Assembly: GCA_007132995.1 (NCBI GenBank) | Contig: SLNP01000017.1 | Location: 1-42,370, forward strand | Reading direction: 5' to 3' | DNA length: 42,370 bases | DNA from: Bacteroidales bacterium | GTDB lineage: Bacteria > Bacteroidota > Bacteroidia > Bacteroidales > VadinHA17 | Part shown: positions 17,439 to 25,110 of the stretch, one piece after another | Layout: every line of letters starts with the position of its first letter | How positions within the stretch are numbered: the stretch's first letter is position 1 | Notes under the pieces: model-generated | Told to the model about the DNA's origin: nothing | The model's input: only the letters and a program-made list of their open reading frames with translations | The model's database searches: none | Translations under genes and position numbers: made by a program

Positions 17439-18659
17439 TTACTCCTGCCTCACAGCTTCAGCCGGCTGAAGCCGGATAGCTTTCCATGCAGGGTATAGTG
17501 AAGCGATAATAGCAAATATTACCAGCACCAGGGCAATTTCAAAATAGAAAGAGCTCTCAATACGGGGATATAGTACCGACGCGTAGCCAAAGTCTTCCAG
17601 CCCCTCGCCACCCGGTATGGGAACTCCTGTATTGCCAAGAATCTCAATCATACCCCACGACATCAGGAGGCCTATTATGCCCCCTATAATGGCTATAATG
17701 GTGGTTTCGGCAACAATCATAGAGAACACCTTTCTCCTTTTCATACCAACGGCGAGAAGCACACCCAGCTCTCTGACCCTTTCAAGTATCGACATCAAAA
17801 TCGTGTTCAGCAGGCCGAAAGATACCGCCATTATAATTATTATCAATATCCAGATAAGGGCCTCGCCCAGAAACTCGAGCGAGTAGTAGAGTGCCGGTTG
17901 CAGGTCTGCCCAATGGCGTACCTTGACATCCGGATATAGGCCACCAATTATTTCGGCAACATTACGGTACTCACCGGGCTCTTCTACAACCACCGCTATC
18001 TCGGTAACAACATCTTCTGCGCCAACTATCCGGCTCATCTCTGCCGCGTTAAGATAAACTGTTCTCTCCTCGAAGCTTTTAGATGTGAGCTTGAAAATAC
18101 CTTCCACCCTGAAAGATGAACTGACTATTTCTCCATCAACATCCTGAAAGGTCAGTACCAGGCGTGATCCCACCCCTGTGTTGAGATTGTCGGCCAGAGC
18201 CTGCCCTATAATAACAGATGGCAGGCGACCACCACCGGTAAAGTAGCTGCCATCTGAAAGCAACTCATCAAGGCCGGTAGTCTTCGCTTCAACTTCAGGT
18301 ACAACACCCTTTATCCTGACGCCGGAACTCATATTGGCCGACGCTATCATTCCGTCAACCACGGTACGGGCAGACGCAACAGCTATATCATCTCTCATTG
18401 AGAGCTCTGATGCTATCTCAATTCCCCCCGCAATAGAATATCTGGCTTCGGGATTAGCTATAAAGTCAGGATGGTGCAACTGTATATGGGAAATCTGATT
18501 ATCAATGGTATCCTCAAACTGCTGCTCTTCAAGCGCCAGCCTCATTGCTGCAGAGAACACCCCGCCCATAAGTCCCAGAATCAGGGCGGTAATTATGATA
18601 ATGGAGCGCGATCTGTTTCTCCAGATATTCCTCCATGATATTTTTATAAGTGTCTTCAT
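17439..18659 (-). CDS. ABC transporter permease, FtsX/MacB family (second)
   Basis: A 406-residue inner-membrane protein of the LolC/E-MacB topology: one N-terminal helix (about 17-37, after KISWRNIWRNRSRS), a large periplasmic domain (about 40-265), and three C-terminal FtsX-domain helices. The coupling segment ILERVRELGVLLAVGMKRRKVF (about 290-310) is diagnostic. It ends LQPAEAVRQE, typical of FtsX/LolE tails. It pairs with the similar 408-residue permease encoded 19 bp upstream, so the transporter is probably a heterodimer like LolCE. Confidence 0.92.
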   Translation of the reverse strand: MKTLIKISWRNIWRNRSRSIIIITALILGLMGGVFSAAMRLALEEQQFEDTIDNQISHIQLHHPDFIANPEARYSIAGGIEIASELSMRDDIAVASARTVVDGMIASANMSSGVRIKGVVPEVEAKTTGLDELLSDGSYFTGGGRLPSVIIGQALADNLNTGVGSRLVLTFQDVDGEIVSSSFRVEGIFKLTSKSFEERTVYLNAAEMSRIVGAEDVVTEIAVVVEEPGEYRNVAEIIGGLYPDVKVRHWADLQPALYYSLEFLGEALIWILIIIIMAVSFGLLNTILMSILERVRELGVLLAVGMKRRKVFSMIVAETTIIAIIGGIIGLLMSWGMIEILGNTGVPIPGGEGLEDFGYASVLYPRIESSFYFEIALVLVIFAIIASLYPAWKAIRLQPAEAVRQE

Positions 18660-18678
18660 GCTTTATCTTGTTTTATCT

Positions 18679-19905
18679 CTATTTCCTTGCTGCGCTGATC
18701 ACATCTAGTTTATAAACTTTCCTCACCGGATAGAGGCTTACCACCAGTGCAATGAAAAATATTGTTATACCCTGATATATAAATATGTCGGGTGCCACAG
18801 AGAAGGGAAGCACAGGATCAAAGCCCATGTCTATCATAACCTCGCCTATCTCCTCTCCAAGGGGTATAGGGTTTCTGTTCAGCCAGAACATTATCGGGTA
18901 GCCTATTGCTACACCGCACAAAACGCCTATCAGGCTCATAAATATGGTTTCAAGCAGACATATAACAGATAGCTGCGCACGCTTCAGGCCTATCGATAAC
19001 AGTATTCCGAACTCCCTGAGCCTCTCATACATCATGGTTATTATGGTACCAAAAATTCCGAATCCTGCCACAATGTAAAGTATCCATGCAAAAACCTTGA
19101 CCTGGGCATCCCGGGCTTCGAGTGCCGCTACAGCGTCGGGGAGCAACTCTTCCCATGTTTTAACAGCGTACCACTCTTCATCCAGTCTCTCCCTCAGATC
19201 TTCAGCCAGACCATCTACAACCCGCTCATCATCAACCATAAGTATAAGGCTGTTCAGTCTGTCATATGCAGAGAATAGAATCTGCGCCTCCCTTAATGGA
19301 AGGTATACCATGCTGTTATTCTGCTCCGGCATGGGAAATTCGACAATGCCACCCACCCTGAATATGCCGGCAGCGGTCATCCCCTGAAATCCCTGCCCCA
19401 TAAGCAGTATTGAGTCCCCAACAGAAATACCGAGAAGGTCGGCCACCCCGCTTGCAATAACTGCGAACTGGTCATCGTCGTTAAAGAACTCTCCTTCCGT
19501 CAGTCTGGAAGAGATTTCGTTCATCCTATCCTCCTTCTCAGGTACAATACCCATAACAAGCAGCCCGCGGGTACCTACATCTTTGGCGCCCAGGCAAAAA
19601 CCCTGAATTCGCGGAACAGTATAGCTTATAATGTGCGAGTATTCAGACAGAACCTCCTTAAGCTCATCGCCATACTCAAGGGCGTGATCCATTGAAGGTT
19701 CATCAAAGTAGAGTGCGTCCTGTACCTGCAGATGGCCGGTACTGTTGTTTATGGTAGTCTCTATCATAATCTCTCTTGTGCCCTCTATAAGAGACATCAG
19801 GGCTATTGCAAGCACCACGGCAAAGAGAACAGAGCTTACCGAAATAAAGGTTCTTCGCTTCTTTCGCCAGAGGTTCCTCCATGCAAGAGTAAAAAGTAGC
19901 TTCAT
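18679..19905 (-). CDS. ABC transporter permease, FtsX/MacB family (first)
   Basis: A 408-residue permease with the same layout as its neighbour: N-terminal helix after LAWRNLWRKKRRTF, a periplasmic MacB-like core to about residue 270, and three C-terminal helices carrying MMYERLREFGILLSIGLKRAQ. The two permeases are clearly diverged paralogues. The gene follows the LolA-like gene by 41 bp. Known family members extract lipoproteins or lipids from the inner membrane or drive efflux; the LolA-like neighbour favours lipid/lipoprotein handling. Confidence 0.92.
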   Translation of the reverse strand: MKLLFTLAWRNLWRKKRRTFISVSSVLFAVVLAIALMSLIEGTREIMIETTINNSTGHLQVQDALYFDEPSMDHALEYGDELKEVLSEYSHIISYTVPRIQGFCLGAKDVGTRGLLVMGIVPEKEDRMNEISSRLTEGEFFNDDDQFAVIASGVADLLGISVGDSILLMGQGFQGMTAAGIFRVGGIVEFPMPEQNNSMVYLPLREAQILFSAYDRLNSLILMVDDERVVDGLAEDLRERLDEEWYAVKTWEELLPDAVAALEARDAQVKVFAWILYIVAGFGIFGTIITMMYERLREFGILLSIGLKRAQLSVICLLETIFMSLIGVLCGVAIGYPIMFWLNRNPIPLGEEIGEVMIDMGFDPVLPFSVAPDIFIYQGITIFFIALVVSLYPVRKVYKLDVISAARK

Positions 19906-19946
19906 ATCGCCTGTTTTATTTTGTTATAGAGATACTTGTCCGGAAT

Positions 19947-20693
19947 TTACCGGATATCTGTAAGATTCTGTATTGAGAAAAAGCTCTCTGATAAATCTAT
20001 ATTGAAGTCAGCATCATGGTAGGTCAGTATGGTCCTGTGTCCTCGTCTATCCTCAGGTATCATCTCCATTACTGATGGCATCGGCCTGCCGCCTATACTC
20101 TTTATCTCCCTGAAATGGATAGTGCTTACAAGGTCACCATACTCATCATAGTTCTCAACCTTAACCGGAAGGTAGTACTCAACGCTTACCCAGTATATTA
20201 CCTTTTCATATACAACAGGTGTTTCCGGGTGGGGCACCATCTCGATCCTGTAGCACTCCATACCCTCTATGGTTTCCCTCCCTTTAAACTCATGATCGTA
20301 GTCATCGACAACAGAGACCCCTCTTACAAGATCGTCATTGGAGAAGTCCGATCCCATCCATGACTGAGACATCATTGAGGGTGGCATTCTGACTGTGCGG
20401 TCAATATTGGGAACATAGTTCCATATCTCATTGCCACGCTTCAAAAATGCCGTTCCCTGATCTCTTGCGGGTGCAGTCACATAGATAAGGGCGTAGTCAT
20501 CGCCAAGGCTCCATGACCGTAGCGATATCTCTCTTGTATACCTGGGTCTGACCGTCTCCATAGTCATCTCCGCATAAGAGGCATCACCCCTCATGTTGTA
20601 CTCCATGCGGCGAAGAATCTCTGCCGCATCCTGCCCTTTTGCGCCAAGAGATGCAACCGCAACTATTATCACTGCAAATAGTTCTCTTTTCAT
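19947..20693 (-). CDS. LolA-like outer membrane lipoprotein-sorting protein
   Basis: Periplasmic protein of the LolA-like 'outer membrane lipoprotein-sorting' family. It has 248 residues and a signal peptide ending near LGAKGQ. The highly conserved family core is visible: WSLGDDYALIYVTAPARDQG, GNEIWNYVPNIDRTVRMPP and SQSWMGSDFSNDDLVR. This fold makes a half-barrel that holds acyl chains. It is first in the operon, behind a good promoter, and ahead of two FtsX permeases, an ATPase and a barrel. It probably carries a hydrophobic cargo across the periplasm; the cargo is unknown, and it need not be the general lipoprotein carrier. Confidence 0.88.
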   Translation of the reverse strand: MKRELFAVIIVAVASLGAKGQDAAEILRRMEYNMRGDASYAEMTMETVRPRYTREISLRSWSLGDDYALIYVTAPARDQGTAFLKRGNEIWNYVPNIDRTVRMPPSMMSQSWMGSDFSNDDLVRGVSVVDDYDHEFKGRETIEGMECYRIEMVPHPETPVVYEKVIYWVSVEYYLPVKVENYDEYGDLVSTIHFREIKSIGGRPMPSVMEMIPEDRRGHRTILTYHDADFNIDLSESFFSIQNLTDIR

Positions 20694-20736
20694 AATTGTG
20701 AGGTTTAAGTTTTATCAGTCTGATTGTTATTCGATA

Positions 20737-20767
20737 CAAAAATATGAAGGGGCTGGTCTGCACGCAA
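20737..20767 (-). promoter_or_regulatory. Promoter of the LolA-like/ABC operon
   Basis: On the minus strand TTG (20767-20765) is followed after 20 bases by TATTTTTG (20744-20737), matching the Bacteroidota -33 and -7 elements. It would start transcription about 40 bases before the LolA-like ATG. Confidence 0.6.
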
Positions 20768-20890
20768 TTAATTTGACATGAGTGAGGGCAAAAAGGTATA
20801 TGAATGCACTTTTTCAGGCCATGAAAATGGGTAATTGAGCAGTGAGGCCTCACTGAGACATAGCGGTATATTATATAATGTATAACGAAA

Positions 20891-20918
20891 GGCCGTCACC
20901 CGGTTACGGGTAACGGCC
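20891..20918 (-). terminator. Hairpin terminator after the AOR gene
   Basis: A 12-bp stem (GGCCGT..CCCG paired with CGGG..ACGGCC, one G-U wobble in the minus transcript) closes a 4-base loop about 55 bases past the AOR stop. The minus-strand sequence after it is TTTCGTTATAC, moderately U-rich. It likely separates the AOR gene from the LolA-like operon. Confidence 0.65.
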
Positions 20919-20972
20919 TGTATAACAAGACAGTCAACTATTCTGCCTACTCAAGCAACTGGTTGTCCTATC

Positions 20973-23126
20973 CTATAGATGCTTCTTTACAACCTCTACG
21001 ACCTCGGGCATATCCATACCTATACTCTTAAGATGCTCCAGTGTAGGCACACCGCCGGGTGTCCATCCGCGTCGCTCATAAACCGCATCAAGAAGCTCTT
21101 CATACTGCTTTTCGCGATACTCTCTGGTGAGTCTCATTCTCTCTTCGAGCGGTAAACCTTTGGGGTCAACACCAACCTTCTCTTTTAGCTGGGTATCGTA
21201 ACGCTCTTCGCGCGACAGGTACTCCTCTTTGGTAACCGGGCCCGCTGCGCGGTAGGGTTGGGCGTCATGTTCCCGCAGCCCAAAACCTCTCCTTATATTG
21301 AAAACGCGCTGGAAGTTGTAAACCCTCTCAGAGTCTTCAACAAGTCTCTTATTGTCGAAGGGGCGTCCTGTTACAGCCTTATAGATAGTTACATAGTTGT
21401 CAACATGCTCCGGTATCTTGTGCGGCTCTTCGGTGTCTGCATTACCCTCAGGCACAACATCATTCCAGGGCAACTTGCACAGCCCTACCAATCCGAACCA
21501 GGTTCTGAACATCGGGAAGTAGTGCAGCGCCTCTGCCTTATCGGCAAAAGTGGGTATCTGGTTATTTATCATATCCATAAAAATAAGCCACGCCTCATCA
21601 TGCTGCGGGCCCTTGTTGGTCATTGCATAACCACCCTGCTGTGCAAGCGACTCTTTAGAGATATACTGTGAATACTCAAGCCCTTTGTTTACCATTCCAA
21701 TATCCATTATCAGGGCCTTATCTCCCCATCCTTTCGAAATGAAGTGCTCCTGCAGCTTCTTAACGCCCATGCCGGCCAGTTTGCCAAACCCTTCACCGCG
21801 GGCAACCTGATGAATCAGTTCCAGCGCTGCATCGCCGTTTCCAAAGCTCAGTTCCAGACCTCCGGTGCGCTCCTTGTTGAGAATACCTCTCTCGTAGCAC
21901 TCCATGATAAATGAGAGCACTGTTCCCCATGTAATGGTACATATACCGTAGGTGTCACAGTAGAAATTGGCCTCAATAACATATTCGGAGTCAAACATTC
22001 CACAGTTAGAGCCAAGGCCTGCAGCTGTCTCGTACTCGGGGCCGTCAACTATCACCTTCTCTCCCTTATAGGGTCCTGTTTTGATCTCGAAGTTATCGAC
22101 ACCCTTGGCACACGACATGGTGCATCCGATCCAGCATCCGTCGGGAATATTCTGGGTAAAATGGCCCTTCAGTACCTTAGAGTCAATCTTATGGGTATCG
22201 GGATGCTTCCCGTACTGGAAATTATTGACAGGCAGCAGGTCATGATCATCCATAACCTCAACAAGGTGGGCGGTTCCCACCTGTCTCATACGACACTGCT
22301 GATCATCGAAATCCCTTATCTCTTTATTAAATCTGCGGCCTCTCTCCTTGATGGCATCGAGGTCAACGACATTATTCAGGTTACCCTTAACTCCGGGAAT
22401 CTTGCATACAAGTGCCTTTATCTTCTTGTCACGGAAAACGGTTCCTATGCCCCCTCTTCCTGCCTGCTTTAGTCGCACAAGCTTACGCTTAGGATCATAG
22501 AAGCTGAAGTTAAGCATACCTATAAGCGAGTTGTCGGCTGCTGCACCCGATGATACAACACCGATATTCTTCTTCTCACTTTCAGTTTCGGCAAACATTT
22601 CAGTCAGCTGCTCGGCCAGCACATGGCTGTCAACGGCCTCGGCCGGGGCCTCAAATATCTCGACCTTATGATTTATTCCATCGACATATACTATGACATC
22701 CCGCTCGGCCTTACCCTGTATCTCAATGGCATCAAATCCGGCAAACTTGAGGAACGGACCGAAAAAACCACCCACATTGCTATCCATTACAGAGTTTGTC
22801 TGTGGCGAAATCGAAACAACCAGAGACTTTCCTGCTCCTGAATACTGGGTAATACCACCAATGGGGCCTGACGAAATTACAATCTCATTATCAGGGTCAT
22901 TCCAGGCGGTATCGGGTTTGGTAGCGTCCCACAGATACCTAAGGCCATACCCTTTACCTCCGATAAATTTCTCCTTAACATCCTGAGGTACATCTTTATC
23001 CTTAACCTCTGTGGTTCCAACATTAACATAGAGCACCTTGTCGGTATATCCCTTTTCAAGAGGAGTCCACTTGTACTCCCAACTTTTCAGCATCTTATGC
23101 TGCGATTTCATTGCCTGAATATCCAT
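20973..23126 (-). CDS. Aldehyde:ferredoxin oxidoreductase family enzyme (tungsten/molybdenum)
   Basis: A 717-residue member of the AOR family, bis-pterin tungsten (sometimes molybdenum) enzymes that oxidise aldehydes with ferredoxin-type acceptors. N-terminal hallmarks are FIGGKGYGLRYLW (about 54-66) and VGGFFGPFLKFAGFDAI (118-134). The pterin region has DGPEYETAAGLGSNCG (361-376). Cluster cysteines appear as C331-x3-C335-x3-C339, with C550 as fourth ligand; characterised AORs have C-x2-C-x3-C, so one extra residue is present. The protein is about 100 residues longer than P. furiosus AOR, partly from a charged helical insertion near 630-690. It is monocistronic and divergent from a pterin/sulfur-carrier gene set. 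The substrate is unknown. Confidence 0.93.
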   Translation of the reverse strand: MDIQAMKSQHKMLKSWEYKWTPLEKGYTDKVLYVNVGTTEVKDKDVPQDVKEKFIGGKGYGLRYLWDATKPDTAWNDPDNEIVISSGPIGGITQYSGAGKSLVVSISPQTNSVMDSNVGGFFGPFLKFAGFDAIEIQGKAERDVIVYVDGINHKVEIFEAPAEAVDSHVLAEQLTEMFAETESEKKNIGVVSSGAAADNSLIGMLNFSFYDPKRKLVRLKQAGRGGIGTVFRDKKIKALVCKIPGVKGNLNNVVDLDAIKERGRRFNKEIRDFDDQQCRMRQVGTAHLVEVMDDHDLLPVNNFQYGKHPDTHKIDSKVLKGHFTQNIPDGCWIGCTMSCAKGVDNFEIKTGPYKGEKVIVDGPEYETAAGLGSNCGMFDSEYVIEANFYCDTYGICTITWGTVLSFIMECYERGILNKERTGGLELSFGNGDAALELIHQVARGEGFGKLAGMGVKKLQEHFISKGWGDKALIMDIGMVNKGLEYSQYISKESLAQQGGYAMTNKGPQHDEAWLIFMDMINNQIPTFADKAEALHYFPMFRTWFGLVGLCKLPWNDVVPEGNADTEEPHKIPEHVDNYVTIYKAVTGRPFDNKRLVEDSERVYNFQRVFNIRRGFGLREHDAQPYRAAGPVTKEEYLSREERYDTQLKEKVGVDPKGLPLEERMRLTREYREKQYEELLDAVYERRGWTPGGVPTLEHLKSIGMDMPEVVEVVKKHL

Positions 23127-23306
23127 CTGAAATGTTTTTATTTAATTTATAAATGACTCTTGCATGGCACTGTTGTACGGTTCCGAAAATAGACTGCAAT
23201 ATACGAGATTAAAATGATATAAATCAATATGAAAGGCGATACATAACGGCATCTGGTGGTACTGTGCGAACAGGGAGCGGGCCTGGCAGATAAAGGTCGG
23301 AGGCTG

Positions 23307-23340
23307 TTGATGAAAAGATAAAAAAGATCGATTAAATTTG
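23307..23340 (+). promoter_or_regulatory. Promoter of the DUF364-ThiF-ThiS operon
   Basis: TTG at 23307-23309 and TAAATTTG at 23333-23340, 23 bases apart, match the Bacteroidota -33 and -7 elements. Transcription would begin about 25 bases before the ATG at 23372. It lies in the 236-bp gap shared with the divergent AOR gene. Confidence 0.5.
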
Positions 23341-23371
23341 CCTCTTCACCAGAAGATAGAGATTGTCTGAT

Positions 23372-24103
23372 ATGGCCGGACCGCAGTTGCCACATGATCC
23401 TCTTGAGCATTATCTATCGCATTGGGGTTTTGATCCTCTGCGCGTTGACAGTTATGTTGCGGGAGCAAAGTATTTTGCGCTAATGCTCGACAGCGGCAAC
23501 ATCGGCATCTCAGCTATTTATGAGCATCTGCCTGACGACTCTCTGCTTAGGGGCGCCACACCCGATCTCACCAATATGGGTCACCGCATAATTCTTAATG
23601 CGTGGTTTAATGCTCTGTTAAACTATGATACACCTGTAGATGGCGACGGAGACATCTTTGATGTGACAGATTTCAGCAGATATGATAATATTGTAATGAT
23701 AGGCTGGTTTGGGACGCTTCTCGATAAGATGGAGTCATACGGTGTAAAGCCGGTAGTATTCGACAGGCTTCATGACGATCCTGTTCTTGCCCCGCCGGAG
23801 ATGCTTGAAGAGAGCTTAGCCGGGGCAGACTCTCTTATTATAACCGGCACCACCATCAGCAACAATACATTTTCCGGCATAGTATCTGCCACTGCGGCAG
23901 AGTGCGACACCCTTCTTCTTGGCCCTTCCAACATACTGCATCGCGACATGTTTCGTTACAGAAACATAAAGGTAATATTTGGTTCGCTCTTCAGGAATGG
24001 TGACACCGGGCTGCTCGATCTTGTAGCCATGGGCCACGGCACCAGAGAACTTATGGGCAACCTTAAGAAAGTATATATTTGCAAAGATAATTGGCGGTTA
24101 TGA
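23372..24103 (+). CDS. DUF364 (putative heavy-metal chelation) protein
   Basis: A protein of about 243 residues that I recognise as the DUF364 family, often with the associated DUF4213 N-terminal part. The C-terminal Rossmann-like portion shows SLIITGTTISNNTFSG, CDTLLLGPSNILHRDMF and LDLVAMGHGTRELM, the typical ITGTT / LLGPS / G-x-G progression. Structural-genomics descriptions of the family suggest heavy-metal chelation, and members occur near molybdate transporters; no activity is established. A TTG nine bases upstream (23363) is an alternative start. Its stop overlaps the next gene as ATGA, so translation is coupled to the E1-like enzyme. Confidence 0.8.
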   Translation: MAGPQLPHDPLEHYLSHWGFDPLRVDSYVAGAKYFALMLDSGNIGISAIYEHLPDDSLLRGATPDLTNMGHRIILNAWFNALLNYDTPVDGDGDIFDVTDFSRYDNIVMIGWFGTLLDKMESYGVKPVVFDRLHDDPVLAPPEMLEESLAGADSLIITGTTISNNTFSGIVSATAAECDTLLLGPSNILHRDMFRYRNIKVIFGSLFRNGDTGLLDLVAMGHGTRELMGNLKKVYICKDNWRL

Positions 24104-24684
24104 CATTTGAAGAGATAAAAAAGAAGCTGAGCAGATACACGGTTGGCATCGCGGGTGCCGGAGGACTCGGTTCCAACTGCGCCTCGTCGCTTGTGAGAAG
24201 CGGAATCGGGCGGTTAGTAATAGCAGATTTTGACATAGTGAGTCACTCCAACCTTAACCGGCAATTCTTTTTCACCGATCAGGTGGGTATGCCCAAGGTA
24301 GATGCCCTGAAGATAAACCTGGAAAGAATATCATCAGAGAGCGTAGTTGAGGCATACAACTTAAAGCTAGACAACAATAACATCGCAAATCTGTTTAAAG
24401 ATTGTGACATTATAGTTGAGGCCTTTGACAGGTCTGACATGAAACTTATGTTTGCAGAGACTCTGGCTGCTGAACTTCCGGGTACCCCCCTTATAATGGG
24501 GTCGGGCGTGGCAGGCTGGGGAGGCAATGAAGAGCTAAGGAGCAGGAAGGTAGATGACACCCTCTACATCTGTGGTGATGAGAAGGCAGAGGTATCCGGT
24601 CAGCTCCCTCCTATTGCACCCAGAGTCACTATAGTTTCAAATATGCAGGCAAACATAGTTCTGGAAATCTTATTAAAAAGATAG
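24100..24684 (+). CDS. ThiF/MoeB-like E1 adenylyltransferase (short form)
   Basis: Activates the C-terminal glycine of a ThiS/MoaD-type sulfur carrier by adenylation. The protein, 194 residues from the ATG inside the ATGA overlap, has the nucleotide loop GIAGAGGLGSNCASSL near the N-terminus. The E1 motif NLNRQFFFTDQVGMPK supplies the arginine and lysine used in adenylation. A D-x-x-M segment (FDRSDMKLM) follows, then the family ending PPIAPRV...MQANIVLEILL. It resembles the short ThiF group (about 200 residues), which lacks the Zn-ribbon and rhodanese extensions of MoeB. The carrier gene follows 10 bp later. Whether it serves thiamin or pterin is not decided by sequence; the AOR neighbour favours pterin. 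Confidence 0.88.
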   Translation: MTFEEIKKKLSRYTVGIAGAGGLGSNCASSLVRSGIGRLVIADFDIVSHSNLNRQFFFTDQVGMPKVDALKINLERISSESVVEAYNLKLDNNNIANLFKDCDIIVEAFDRSDMKLMFAETLAAELPGTPLIMGSGVAGWGGNEELRSRKVDDTLYICGDEKAEVSGQLPPIAPRVTIVSNMQANIVLEILLKR

Positions 24685-24694
24685 GGTAGCAGGA

Positions 24695-24898
24695 ATGAAA
24701 ATCACATTAAACAACAGAGAGGAGACATTCGCTCAGGAGAGCATGACAGTAACCGAGCTTCTCGAGAGCAAGAATATGACCTTCAAGATGAGAATAGTAA
24801 AGGTCAACGGAAAGCTTATTAAGAGAGAACAGTACGACAACGAGGTAATCAGAGATGGTGATAATGTCGATGTAATATACCTTATGAGCGGCGGTTAG
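24695..24898 (+). CDS. ThiS/MoaD-family sulfur carrier protein
   Basis: A 67-residue beta-grasp (ubiquitin-like) sulfur carrier ending in the required Gly-Gly (YLMSGG). As a thiocarboxylate it would donate sulfur for thiamin thiazole, or for the dithiolene of pterin cofactors if it acts as MoaD. The segments VTELLESKN, VKVNGKLIKREQY and DGDNVDVIYLMSGG match the family. It is encoded 10 bp after its likely E1 enzyme. No thiG, thiH, thiC or moaE lies in the window. Being opposite an AOR gene, it is more likely a MoaD-like carrier here, but this is inference. Confidence 0.88.
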   Translation: MKITLNNREETFAQESMTVTELLESKNMTFKMRIVKVNGKLIKREQYDNEVIRDGDNVDVIYLMSGG

Positions 24899-25051
24899 CG
24901 GATCATATACCACTACATTTTTCCTCTCATTTTTAAACAGAGCAGGGCCCTCAGTTGTTATCCCGTGTGAGGGTTTCCCGCCTGCATCATGATAGCTGAT
25001 ATATCGGAGCAAAGATGTATTATAGCAATGGTACAGAGCCAGAGATAAGAG

Positions 25052-25070
25052 GCACTATTATATATAGTGC
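25052..25070. other. Small hairpin in the P5C dehydrogenase leader
   Basis: GCACTAT and ATAGTGC form a perfect 7-bp inverted repeat around a 5-base centre (TATAT), ending 40 bp before the ATG at 25111. No U-run follows, so it is more likely an operator-like site or chance than a terminator. The rest of the 212-bp gap after the ThiS-like gene also holds a weaker CCCTCA/TGAGGG pairing (about 24950-24975). Confidence 0.3.
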
Positions 25071-25110
25071 TGCTACCCTCAGTAATAGTATCAAATTTAA
25101 AAAGTGAGCC

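Noticed and set aside
24695..24898. Assignment of the sulfur carrier and E1 to thiamin synthesis
   Set aside because: Not excluded, but no thiamin gene is nearby while AOR and pterin genes are; left as ThiS/MoaD family without a symbol.
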